DNA of 64,000 nt, from positions 434,001-498,000 of the forward strand of contig OY829281.1 in assembly GCA_963691715.1 (NCBI GenBank), given 5' to 3'. A program made the translations under genes and the position numbers. The notes under the pieces were generated by a model. That model had not been told where the DNA came from and searched no databases. It worked only from the letters and a program-made list of their open reading frames with translations. Origin of the DNA: HXMU1420-13 sp963691715 (GTDB taxonomy: Bacteria > Bacteroidota > Rhodothermia > Balneolales > Balneolaceae). The stretch's first letter is position 1. Each line of letters opens with the position of its first letter. This document shows, one piece after another, positions 9,025 through 17,131 of this stretch.

Positions 9025-10851
9025 TTATCTTTGTTGTGAGCGGGTAGCATTTTTTCTGATTGCATTCATTAGTTGAGATTTGGCATATTCTGTTTCAGAT
9101 ATACTTAGATCCCTAAGTTCATTTAATTCCATTTTAAGTAAACGTTGTTCTCTTTTTGGTCGAGTAGAAATAATTTTTTCTATTACATCATCATCAAGTC
9201 CAACGATTGCATCTAGTAAGGTTTCAGTATTGAAAGAACTTACCGACTGTTTAATAATTTCTGTATCTAAGTTTACAAGCATATCTATAGTAATGAAATT
9301 CTTATTCAAAATCGCACCTATCACAGACCCCGTTGCTCGTAATTCATCGATATATTGCTTTTGATCAAATACTGGGATTTTTTCTAAAATTGGGTAAAGG
9401 TGTTCTGCACCATACTGTTCACTTTTTTCAGCTTCAACTAAATCCATGGCTTTATCAAATAGGTTGGAAGATATGCTTTGTTGTTGATCGTTTGTAAGGC
9501 TATTTAATGAAGCAATTTTCAACATAATATTAGCTGCAATTTCTTTGTTAAGCTGTTTTAACAAAGATGCAGCAGTTTCTTCTGGTATATAATTCAAGAT
9601 AAAGGCACCAGAAAGAGTGTCCTCAGTTTCAAGAAGGGTTAATACATGTCGTTCTGGAATATGGTCGAGAAATTTGAACAAAGAAAATTTATTTCTTTTT
9701 CTTTCAGAGATAGATTGCTTCGACCCTTTGTGTAGCATGGAGCCAAACTCAATAATAAGTTCATTTCTCTGATCGATTGACATTGGGATGATTTCATTCA
9801 ATTGATCTGAGATTAATTCATAATCCTCAGGATGTAATTCACGTTTAAGTGTACGTAATAAGTGTTTATCAGTTGCTATTATTACACGTGCTGCTTTTAC
9901 GGCTCCATTATTTTCTTCGCTTAGCCAATATCTAAAGATCGTAGCCACTTCTTCAGGTGTTTCAAAAAATGAATTAATGATGGCTTCTTTGTACGTTTCT
10001 AGATGGTTTGTTTCATTTTCTAGTATCTTATTGGATTGTATATGATGGTCTCTATGAGAAACATATTCATTTTTGAAAGCTTCTCTAAAATCTTTGATTG
10101 GAATATGTGCGCTTGGTTTATTAATGAGTCGATTAAAAAGTATAGTTAAACCAATTAATAGCATCAATGCTAATGCGGGTATATAAGTTACAATAGAATT
10201 TAAGTCGGATAATGAGGTTTGTGGAGAGAAGTATGAAGCAGTAATCTGCTCTGGTTGCTCAGTATAGTCAGGTATATCTAATTGTGAAATGTAAATTTCA
10301 TCTCCTCGATCTCTATTTATTTTAATTGCAATACCCGTAATAAACCTCATTAATTCTAATTGCTTTGCTTTTAATGAAGTATCTGCATATACATTTACTG
10401 TCATATTCACTACACGCAGAGTTTTAATTGTATTTTGATTTACAACCATTTCTGGCTCTGAGTTTAGTGTGCTTTGCGGTTTCCTATTCTCTTCTGGTAA
10501 AAAAGGAAGACCTGGCATAAATAAATTCTGTTGTGGTCGGGTTCTAGGTGCTGCCTGATTTTGAATAATAGATATAGTTTCCTCTACCAATTCTGCGTTG
10601 ATGCTAACGTCTACAAAGAATTTCTTTCGATCGAAGTAATTTGCAAGAATCTGGATAATTTGAGTGTCATATTGTTGTTCTAGATTTGAAACTCTTAATT
10701 CTAAAGATTCGGAATTAACAGTACCTGATAATGATTGTGAAAAGCCTAAATTTGCATTAAAAATAAATGAAAAAAATAGTATTACAATTAGTGATAAAAA
10801 AGATTTATCACATAAAGAAACATTGAACTTTATTTTTAAAAGTTTAGCCAA
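9025..10851 (-). CDS. Natural FliF-FliG fusion (rotor ring and switch protein)
   Basis: 608 residues combining the C-terminal half of the flagellar MS-ring protein FliF with a complete FliG. Order: signal-peptide-like helix (about 16-39, ending GFSQ); FliF periplasmic C-terminal domain (about 52-195, LEQQYDTQIIQIL ... VDVSINAEL, then LRVVNMTVNVYAD and INRDRGDEIYISQLDIP); transmembrane helix (219-240); FliF cytoplasmic tail (about 286-312, TPEEVATIFRYWLSEE). FliG-N follows (about 316-375), then FliG-M (about 393-470, HIPERHVLTLL ... YIPEETAASLLKQL) and FliG-C (about 500-600, ILNKNFITIDMLVNLD, KREQRLLKMEL). The FliF N-terminal ring domains RBM1/RBM2 are missing. In the torque helix the usual DDR triad reads DTE, so electrostatics differ from E. 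coli FliG. The start is TTG. It is flanked by the usher (18-base gap) and the TPR/MotA/MotB genes. Family assignment is from motif comparison by eye. Confidence 0.85.
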   Translation of the reverse strand: MAKLLKIKFNVSLCDKSFLSLIVILFFSFIFNANLGFSQSLSGTVNSESLELRVSNLEQQYDTQIIQILANYFDRKKFFVDVSINAELVEETISIIQNQAAPRTRPQQNLFMPGLPFLPEENRKPQSTLNSEPEMVVNQNTIKTLRVVNMTVNVYADTSLKAKQLELMRFITGIAIKINRDRGDEIYISQLDIPDYTEQPEQITASYFSPQTSLSDLNSIVTYIPALALMLLIGLTILFNRLINKPSAHIPIKDFREAFKNEYVSHRDHHIQSNKILENETNHLETYKEAIINSFFETPEEVATIFRYWLSEENNGAVKAARVIIATDKHLLRTLKRELHPEDYELISDQLNEIIPMSIDQRNELIIEFGSMLHKGSKQSISERKRNKFSLFKFLDHIPERHVLTLLETEDTLSGAFILNYIPEETAASLLKQLNKEIAANIMLKIASLNSLTNDQQQSISSNLFDKAMDLVEAEKSEQYGAEHLYPILEKIPVFDQKQYIDELRATGSVIGAILNKNFITIDMLVNLDTEIIKQSVSSFNTETLLDAIVGLDDDVIEKIISTRPKREQRLLKMELNELRDLSISETEYAKSQLMNAIRKNATRSQQR

Positions 10852-10869
10852 AAGATAGATTTATATATA

Positions 10870-13758
10870 CTAGTCGAATTCACTGGTATCGATTCCTTGT
10901 TCCAATACTTCCATATTTGGTATGTAAAGGTTAGGATTAAATCTCAGCGCTTGTTCCCATTCACGTTGAGCTTGTTCGATATTTCCTTCAAAATAATAAA
11001 AACTTCCCTTTAATGCGTAAGCTTGAGCAGTTTCAAAAAGTTCTAATGATTCACTTACAAATTTAAAAGCTGAATTCATATCTTTACTATAAAAGGCGTT
11101 TTGAGCTTTTACTATAAGACGTAGTGATGCATCAATTTTGTTAAAAAGTTCTTGGGAATATTCTAAGATTTGAGGAGAGGCTTTAATTTGTTCAGTTATT
11201 CGTTCTATAGCTAGAATGCTAGCACTATCTTCAACACTCTCTTCTGTCTCTTTCAAAGGTAATAAAGTAAAATTTAGCCCTTCTATAAAATCGCCACTTG
11301 GCGTAATTTTTATCTCAAATTCAATGGCTTCTGGTTCCGATTTTGAATCTAAAAGTTCTAATTGAGCAGGATCAATCTCTAGTATATATTTTCCTGGTGC
11401 GATGGGATATTCATAAAAGCTACCATCCGAAAATGTTCTTAATTCTTTAGTTTCGTTTTCTCCAATTTTACGTAAAAGAACTTTTAAGCCACCAATACCT
11501 TTTGTTACATTATCTTCATATTGTCGCTCCACTATTCCCTCCATCACACCACTTGTATTAAATGGTATTTGAATCAACTTAAAACTATTAGGGTCTGTGA
11601 TAATAGAAAATTCTTCATATTCAGGCACTAACATAGGATTCGAAATCGTCGATGTGTTTATACCCATATTATAGCGGTAGTATGAAAGTAACTGAGTGTA
11701 GTAGAGCACCCCATTTTTATAAAAAGATTGTGCCCCTCCACGCCCAAGTCTAAGTTTTGCATCAGGTAGTAAATCATCCCCGCTATTATAAAGCCCATTT
11801 GAATCATTATCTATAAATAGCTGTATAGCAGCTCCCGATTTACCAACTTGATTTCTACTAGTTAATATGAAATGATTAAAGTTTGAATCATATCCTATCG
11901 AGCCTCTTACATTTTGAGTTATATTGTAAGAATCACGTATCGTAGAAAATGTAGAATTACTCCTTATTTTTTTTAAATCTATTATAAAATTTACCCTTGC
12001 TGAGGTATAATTTTGCTGGAAATTCCGACCTATTGATGCTTGTAATCTCCCTACCTTAAATACATTTTTTGAGAATAAAAATTCACCAGATTCTATTTTA
12101 TCATCTGATAATCGATATCTAGACTGAGCTCTCAAGAAAGTACCTCTTAAAAGGGGAGGGATATTTGGGTTTTTGGATACAGTAAAGGTAGCCGAAGCAT
12201 CAATCACACCAGTATCACTAGATGTAAAGGGATCAAATGTATCTATCAAACGATCAGAATACCCAAGTCGAATACTCATTTTTTTTATCCGTGTACTCAC
12301 ATCAAATCGCTGAGTATTTGTTAATACATTCTGTCTTACGCGAATAAAATTTGAAATTCGAAGATTTAAAGGAAGTTTGAAAAATTTAGCAGGATAAAAT
12401 ATAGAGGATAATATTTGACGGGAGTTATTCGAAGAATTAAAAATACTTTCACCACCATAATACTCGGTAACATCAATATTGAAACTTGCCGTATTTGGAT
12501 AGATCACATTCAAATTTGAACGAACGTAAGCGTCTGATACTCCTTCGATCGTAAATATATAGTTTTTCGAAATTCTTGATGAGATGGAAGCAGTATAGAA
12601 GGGTTCATTTTTACCAATCTCTTCAGAATAATATTCAACTCCAAAACGCGCACTTAACCATTTTGTAAGCCCATATGAAATATTACCTTGTATTGTTCTA
12701 TTCCTAATTGTAGAACCGATTAATGGATTATCCAATACTCCTGCATTAAAACGATAGTCGAGTTTACCCTTTGGCACAAAATTGAAGGGAACTTGTACTC
12801 GAGTTGTTCGGGTGATCAATTGACCAGTTGGCCCATAAATTTTTAAATCTAGTTGAGACGACCCATAGTTTAGAGGAGCTAGAAATCTATAGTCCCCGAT
12901 TTCGTTGGCTAATTGATAATCGATCAATCCATTATTTAAATACAGCTCAACTTCTGATAAAGGAATTGTAGTGCCCTTAATTTCAAATTCATCAAAAAAT
13001 CGACGTGGCTCCACTGGATCATTAGTAATACGTAGCCCAGTATACTGAGCTCCATATACTCCATCTAAAGGAGACTGACCCAATGATATTGAACTGATCC
13101 ATGGTGTATCTCGTATAAGTGTTTTCCATCTTAAATTATCTGTTTCAAGTACAGAGGCATCAGTATTTGAATTTCCAAATATATTTCCTTGTAGATCACC
13201 ACCAAGCACCTGTACTCCAAAGGAACCACTGTAACTTAATGATTGTACTTCAGGTTGTATGTTGCTTGAAAAAGCATAATCAAAAAACCCTCCATCCAAA
13301 ATAGTTCTTTCTCTTCCTTTTCGTAATTGAAAATATGTTACTTCATTTGATTTATTCGATATACGTCTTTTATTTTTTCGTAAACTACGCTCAACAACGG
13401 GTAATTCAACATCAGTAGTTAAGTCAAGGCTCAAGTTATTAATATCAACAGAAAATTCTAGGCCAAAGACGGAACGGAAAAAAGCAGGTGTAAAATGAAA
13501 ATCAAGGTCTGTTAAATAATAATCGCTAGATGTTAAAGGATAATCAAAACCATCAAAATTAGCCAATTGCCGAGTAAAATCAATCGTATATGAAGTTTGT
13601 TCAAATCCAAATTTTCCAGATATTTCTAAACCATCTACATTCGATTGCAACTCTAGGATATTGAATAATTCTAGCATAGGAAGATAGAACTGCTCCCCAT
13701 CGTAATAAGTAATAACTACGGTATTTACTACCCCTCGATACCTAAAGTCAAGATACAC
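10870..13758 (-). CDS. Outer-membrane usher-like protein with C-terminal TPRs (5' end likely frameshifted)
   Basis: Predicted outer-membrane secretion pore for the fibre subunits of this locus. The N-terminal region reads like the usher N-domain (LPMLELFNILEL; then LSLDLTTDVELPVVERSLRKNK). A segment like the usher middle/plug region follows (SEVELYLNNGLIDYQ ... GDYRFLAPLNYGSSQLDLKIYGPTGQL), then a long beta-barrel-like part, a calcium-site-like DNDSNGLYNSGDDLLPDA, a CnaB/SdrD-like beta domain, and a TPR tail over the last 100 residues. The open frame starts at GTG 13758 without a signal peptide. Upstream in-frame codons read FSLCFVTNSFAQDEDHFEV with no start. A TTG at 13841 would give KKSLFFF joined to that peptide if the A10 tract (13819-13828) were one base longer. 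So the true start is probably TTG 13841, 6 bases after the chaperone gene. Confidence 0.75.
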   Translation of the reverse strand: MYLDFRYRGVVNTVVITYYDGEQFYLPMLELFNILELQSNVDGLEISGKFGFEQTSYTIDFTRQLANFDGFDYPLTSSDYYLTDLDFHFTPAFFRSVFGLEFSVDINNLSLDLTTDVELPVVERSLRKNKRRISNKSNEVTYFQLRKGRERTILDGGFFDYAFSSNIQPEVQSLSYSGSFGVQVLGGDLQGNIFGNSNTDASVLETDNLRWKTLIRDTPWISSISLGQSPLDGVYGAQYTGLRITNDPVEPRRFFDEFEIKGTTIPLSEVELYLNNGLIDYQLANEIGDYRFLAPLNYGSSQLDLKIYGPTGQLITRTTRVQVPFNFVPKGKLDYRFNAGVLDNPLIGSTIRNRTIQGNISYGLTKWLSARFGVEYYSEEIGKNEPFYTASISSRISKNYIFTIEGVSDAYVRSNLNVIYPNTASFNIDVTEYYGGESIFNSSNNSRQILSSIFYPAKFFKLPLNLRISNFIRVRQNVLTNTQRFDVSTRIKKMSIRLGYSDRLIDTFDPFTSSDTGVIDASATFTVSKNPNIPPLLRGTFLRAQSRYRLSDDKIESGEFLFSKNVFKVGRLQASIGRNFQQNYTSARVNFIIDLKKIRSNSTFSTIRDSYNITQNVRGSIGYDSNFNHFILTSRNQVGKSGAAIQLFIDNDSNGLYNSGDDLLPDAKLRLGRGGAQSFYKNGVLYYTQLLSYYRYNMGINTSTISNPMLVPEYEEFSIITDPNSFKLIQIPFNTSGVMEGIVERQYEDNVTKGIGGLKVLLRKIGENETKELRTFSDGSFYEYPIAPGKYILEIDPAQLELLDSKSEPEAIEFEIKITPSGDFIEGLNFTLLPLKETEESVEDSASILAIERITEQIKASPQILEYSQELFNKIDASLRLIVKAQNAFYSKDMNSAFKFVSESLELFETAQAYALKGSFYYFEGNIEQAQREWEQALRFNPNLYIPNMEVLEQGIDTSEFD

Positions 13759-13818
13759 CTCAAAATGATCTTCATCTTGGGCAAAGGAATTAGTGACAAA
13801 GCACAGAGAAAAAACTAT

Positions 13819-13828
13819 AAAAAAAAAA
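13819..13828 (-). repeat. A10/T10 homopolymer in the usher signal-peptide region
   Basis: Ten T on the coding strand lie between AAAAAAAGTC and ATAGTTTTTTC. With ten T the TTG-initiated frame reads K-K-S-L-F-F-L and stops at TAG. With eleven it continues as a complete signal peptide ending SFAQ and joins the long usher frame. A seven-A run (coding strand) eight bases earlier is a second possible slip site. This is either a phase-variable switch in the OFF state or a sequence error. Confidence 0.7.
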
Positions 13829-13847
13829 GACTTTTTTTCAAGTAAAC

Positions 13848-14684
13848 TTAATTTCTTTTAGAGTAAGTTGTGGTGTTAGAAACAGTTTTCATTTGAACTA
13901 AATCAGTACTTGAAATATCAGAGCGCTGTGATTCGAATGTGATATTGATAGAATACGTGTCGTTAGGCAGATCTTTTATATCAAAAATATTTTTATAGAT
14001 CCCATCAAAATAGATAGAAGTAGAAGAGAACGCACGTCTAACTTCTTCACCAGATGGGTTTTTCATTGTAGCGGTTATGGAGCCCAAAAAAGGAGAATTA
14101 CCTGTTCGTTTTATATCAGTAAGTAGTGTTAGCGTACCTTTTTCACTGTCATAATTGGTATTCATATCACTAATTTCAATTCCGGTAGTTACATTCCCTT
14201 TTTTATAAAAAATTCCTGTTATTTGCTCAACTCTAATTCCTACTTTTGCAGAAACGGTGTTTGAAGCTTGTAATTCTACAGGTGGTGCTTCTGGACTTGA
14301 ACCTGTTTTAATTCTCGCCCAATACGTGCCGTCAGGCAGATCGCTTGGAGGACTTAATCTTAAACGTACGATTTGCCGTTGATCTTTAGCAAGGGTAAAA
14401 TTTCTAGGAAATGCTTTAATGTACTCGGCAATAGAATATTGATCTTCTATTTCTGGATCATCAGTAACGATTGATCTTGTTCCAGCGCTGTCTGAACTAC
14501 TGTATGAAAATGTAAAGTCTATGGAAATCTCTTGAGTTTCATTGGAGTTATTAATGACCATATAGGTTCCAAATCTCGTATTCCCCTCAATGAACATATT
14601 TGTAGGTGCAATGGTAATTTGAGAAATACCACTGTCAATTATGAATATCGATAACAATGGTATTAAGAATAGATATTTTTTCAT
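13848..14684 (-). CDS. Periplasmic PapD-like pilus chaperone
   Basis: 278 residues with a signal peptide (about 1-21, ending GISQ). The first immunoglobulin-like domain reads ITIAPTNMFIEGNTRFGTYMV. It contains YIKAFPRNFTLAKDQRQIVRLRL and DLPDGTYWARIKT (about 88-128), which match the arginine-rich G1-type donor strand region of fimbrial chaperones of the alternative/CsuC-like kind. The second Ig-like domain follows to residue 278. It is predicted to hold pilin-like subunits by donor-strand complementation and hand them to the usher encoded immediately downstream. Upstream lies the main pilin-like gene, separated by a strong hairpin terminator that would lower chaperone relative to pilin expression. 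The exact subfamily is uncertain. Confidence 0.85.
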   Translation of the reverse strand: MKKYLFLIPLLSIFIIDSGISQITIAPTNMFIEGNTRFGTYMVINNSNETQEISIDFTFSYSSSDSAGTRSIVTDDPEIEDQYSIAEYIKAFPRNFTLAKDQRQIVRLRLSPPSDLPDGTYWARIKTGSSPEAPPVELQASNTVSAKVGIRVEQITGIFYKKGNVTTGIEISDMNTNYDSEKGTLTLLTDIKRTGNSPFLGSITATMKNPSGEEVRRAFSSTSIYFDGIYKNIFDIKDLPNDTYSINITFESQRSDISSTDLVQMKTVSNTTTYSKRN

Positions 14685-14751
14685 TTACACAAATGGTTCA
14701 GTTTAAATGCTCAATTACAAGAAATATAAATATAGTTTTTTATAAAACTAT

Positions 14752-14780
14752 AAAAAAACCCCTTCCTTAGGAAGGGGTTT
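14752..14780 (-). terminator. Terminator/attenuator between pilin and chaperone genes
   Basis: A perfect 11-bp stem AAACCCCTTCC with GGAAGGGGTTT (three-base loop) is followed on the minus strand by a T7 run. It stands 19 bases after the stop of the 14800-15330 pilin-like gene and before the chaperone gene, as expected for partial read-through that favours the abundant subunit. Confidence 0.92.
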
Positions 14781-14799
14781 GGAAAGAATTGATTTGTTT

Positions 14800-15330
14800 T
14801 TATTGATAAACAAAGGAAACTGATAAGTCTGAGCCACCAGTAAGGTTAGTGGAGTAAACACCATTAGCTTGGCTTGCATCCACACCTAGCGAACCACCTA
14901 TATCTAAGGTAATTTGTCCGTCTGATGATACATCTTGAAATTTTATTACTGTTGTTCCGCTAGTTACCTGGTCTCCACCAACCCAAATGTCTGGTGTGAA
15001 TGTCATAGAATTAGAGCCACCATCAGAAAGTGTAGCAGTGGTGAATGTTGCAATTACTTCTGCACCTATAACACCGTCAGATAATAAAATTCTTCCTGGG
15101 GATGCACCATTACCAACATCTACGCTTACAGCGTCATTTCCATTTGCAGCAAGATTTGGAGAAGTATTAGCTGTTATGCTACCAAATTCAACTGCTGTAG
15201 TTGTGATGGTTAAAGAGGTAGTAACAGTTGCATTAACATCTACGGTTGTACTTTCGTCCTGCGCATTCACAGTTGGGATAATTAAAATTGAAAGTAAGAA
15301 TACCGGTATTAATTTTAATAAATTTTTCAT
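14800..15330 (-). CDS. Probable major pilin-like subunit (DUF4402-like)
   Basis: 176-residue secreted beta-rich protein. The signal peptide ends NAQ at about 24. The mature part starts with DVNATVTTSLTITTTAVEFGSI, typical of DUF4402/fimbrial-type subunits. It then has alternating Thr/Ser/Gly/Val strands and ends with an aromatic tail, SVSFVYQ. No Cys is present in the mature part. Position next to the chaperone-usher genes, the strong terminator just after it and the compact low-complexity composition suggest that this is the abundant fibre subunit. A 95-base leader separates it from the preceding minor subunit and may hold its own promoter; I see no clear consensus. Family assignment is by pattern only. 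Confidence 0.75.
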   Translation of the reverse strand: MKNLLKLIPVFLLSILIIPTVNAQDESTTVDVNATVTTSLTITTTAVEFGSITANTSPNLAANGNDAVSVDVGNGASPGRILLSDGVIGAEVIATFTTATLSDGGSNSMTFTPDIWVGGDQVTSGTTVIKFQDVSSDGQITLDIGGSLGVDASQANGVYSTNLTGGSDLSVSFVYQ

Positions 15331-15425
15331 GGTTTTATCTATTGTGATTTTTGTTTTTTTTAAAGTTATTTAATGTCTTTTGTATTTCCTAGTTAAAAAC
15401 TCTTAATTAAAATTGTTTAAGTTTA

Positions 15426-15950
15426 TTAATCGAACTCTATTTGTAAGATAATATCTCCACTGTATTCACCTAAGGCAATATTGCCCACAGTGATTGAGCC
15501 AAACACATATATATAGACCGACTTCCAAACTTCGGATGATGCATTCTCAGTTGTATTAGTGTTTGATTGCACAGGTAAATACCCCGTATTGTTTGGAATG
15601 ATGGTAGCTAATTCTGTCTTATTTGTACCGCTGTTATTGTAAGCAATAGACATTTCAATGGGAATTTGGTCTACAACAGTGGGGTTGGGATGGGTTAAAG
15701 CAGGAGGATAATCTAAGCTGACAAAAATACTTTGTGTGTGGTATGCCTTAATGTTAAATACTCCCATACCCATATCGCCTAGCCCTACTGCGAATGAGCC
15801 TGAATTAGCTGCTAAATCCCCAAAACTAAAATCGCTCTCCACAGAAGCACTTAACTCGGGTTCTATGGTAATCTGTAGATTTAGAAATTGTGCACTTAAA
15901 TCTAAAATATTAAAGTGTACGATCAATGCTATGTATAAAAATTTAATCAT
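15426..15950 (-). CDS. Minor pilin-like secreted protein 1
   Basis: About 174 residues from ATG at 15950; a GTG at 15959 is an alternative start. Signal peptide about 1-21 ends DLSAQ. The mature part begins LNLQITIEPELSASVESDFSFGDL, the same strand pattern as the major subunit. It ends with GEYSGDIILQIEFD, matching the G[NS]Y.G.I.I...YD tail of the next two proteins. The shared N- and C-terminal strands suggest one subunit family assembled by strand exchange. It overlaps the end of the upstream pilin-like gene by 8 bases, so it is translationally coupled. Function is inferred from context. Confidence 0.65.
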   Translation of the reverse strand: MIKFLYIALIVHFNILDLSAQFLNLQITIEPELSASVESDFSFGDLAANSGSFAVGLGDMGMGVFNIKAYHTQSIFVSLDYPPALTHPNPTVVDQIPIEMSIAYNNSGTNKTELATIIPNNTGYLPVQSNTNTTENASSEVWKSVYIYVFGSITVGNIALGEYSGDIILQIEFD

Positions 15951-16548
15951 AGCTGACACTTATGTTTATTGTACCCATGTAACTTCCGCTAACTAGATTG
16001 CCGGTTGTTGTAACGGTAGGATAAATATAAAGATAAGCAGTATCATTATATAAAGAAGGGTTATATCCTTCAAATACAGGAGTTGGTGGTGGTCCTGGGG
16101 GGGTATTTCCACCTTTATTACGAATTGGAAATAATGCATTTGCGGTGGAACCTACTACCAAAAAATTAATGGCATGATCGGTATTATCTTGTCCTAAGTT
16201 AGCGTAAGCAGCTCTTAGATTGAGGGGTAAACGTCGAGTTGGATCATTTTGGTTGTTTGGATCGTCGTCCAGTAATAAATGGGAATCAGCAATTATTTCA
16301 ACAAATACGTCTAAATATTCTACTCCTTCAATCGAAAAAACTTTAGAGTCTTGAATATCAATAGCCGTAGTTTCCCCAGCTTGGTCAATAATTATACCAA
16401 AATCTAATGCACTACCCGGATTAACCTCAGACAAAATAACAGAATATTGTGAACTATAGCTGCCAAAATCAATTTCCTGACTGATAAGGTATTTGTTGTT
16501 CAAAAAAGTCATGAGTAGTAAAAGTATATACGTATTAAACCTCTTCAT
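15943..16548 (-). CDS. Minor pilin-like secreted protein 2
   Basis: 201 residues. The signal peptide (about 1-24) ends LISQ. A mature beta-rich domain starts EIDFGSYSSQYSVILSEVNPGSALDFG and ends SGSYMGTINISVSYD, the tail motif shared with its neighbours. A proline-rich insert (NTPPGPPPTP) interrupts the second half. Its size and context fit a tip or adaptor subunit of the chaperone-usher fibre. Its start overlaps the stop of the preceding gene (TAATG), and its end overlaps the next gene by 8 bases. No named family is recognised with certainty. Confidence 0.6.
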   Translation of the reverse strand: MKRFNTYILLLLMTFLNNKYLISQEIDFGSYSSQYSVILSEVNPGSALDFGIIIDQAGETTAIDIQDSKVFSIEGVEYLDVFVEIIADSHLLLDDDPNNQNDPTRRLPLNLRAAYANLGQDNTDHAINFLVVGSTANALFPIRNKGGNTPPGPPPTPVFEGYNPSLYNDTAYLYIYPTVTTTGNLVSGSYMGTINISVSYD

Positions 16549-17042
16549 TAGATGTAATCGATCTCTATCGTAAAATCGCCTTCATAGTTCCCTGGTTCTG
16601 CGTTTTCAAGATTTAATACACCACCTAACCAGATATAAAATGTACCTTCATTGTTAAAGCGTAGATTTCTATTTTGATATTGAATTATATCAGAAGTAGA
16701 TTGATCATCTATAGTATTACCTGAAAGTTCATATCTGAATGTTAAATAACCTGGGCCCTCTATTCTGTCTAGCCTTTTCTCTAAATCATAATCTAATCTA
16801 AATTCGGCTTCGGGTGTACCTAGAGCAACCATATGCCCTGAATTGAGGTCATTAATTGGATTAATTGTGATGATAACTTGGCCAGGTTGAGTATTTTCTA
16901 AACTTAATGGATTTACAGTTATTAATTCTATTGATTGTGTAACTTCAGCATTTATATTGAGTTGAGCACTAACAGAGGTGTCGTCCTGAGCAATGGTTGA
17001 GGAAGGAATCAAGAAAAATATTATAAGAATCAGTAATCTCAT
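16548..17042 (-). CDS. Minor pilin-like secreted protein 3 (DUF4402-like)
   Basis: 164 residues with a signal peptide ending TIAQ (about 1-18). The mature start, VSAQLNINAEVTQSIELITVNPLSLEN, resembles the major subunit (NATVTTSLTI). It contains GQVIITINP and ends with the family tail EPGNYEGDFTIEIDYI. It is the first of four pilin-like genes in transcription order and is translationally coupled to the next (TAATG). The 89 bases upstream contain direct repeats around a hairpin and could be a regulated promoter of the subunit genes. The family relation is by eye. Confidence 0.65.
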   Translation of the reverse strand: MRLLILIIFFLIPSSTIAQDDTSVSAQLNINAEVTQSIELITVNPLSLENTQPGQVIITINPINDLNSGHMVALGTPEAEFRLDYDLEKRLDRIEGPGYLTFRYELSGNTIDDQSTSDIIQYQNRNLRFNNEGTFYIWLGGVLNLENAEPGNYEGDFTIEIDYI

Positions 17043-17050
17043 TAAATACG

Positions 17051-17115
17051 TGTGTTTAGCTAAAATTAATACTTAGTATAAACTAAGCCAATTAATCTTC
17101 TTTAATGTGTTTAGC
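17051..17115. repeat. Direct repeats flanking a hairpin upstream of the pilin-like genes
   Basis: TGTGTTTAGC occurs at 17051-17060 and again at 17106-17115. Between them is a 6-bp hairpin, CTTAGT (17072-17077) with ACTAAG (17082-17087). The intergenic region separates the 132-residue gene from the pilin-like genes and may be regulatory; no promoter consensus is clear. Confidence 0.3.
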
Positions 17116-17131
17116 GTTGAATTAAACATAA

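Noticed and set aside
5830..10851. Zorya-type phage defence system (ZorA/ZorB are MotA/MotB-like)
   Set aside because: The MotA-like protein lacks the long ZorA cytoplasmic tail, no ZorC/D/E genes are present, and the partner is a FliF-FliG fusion with fibre genes.
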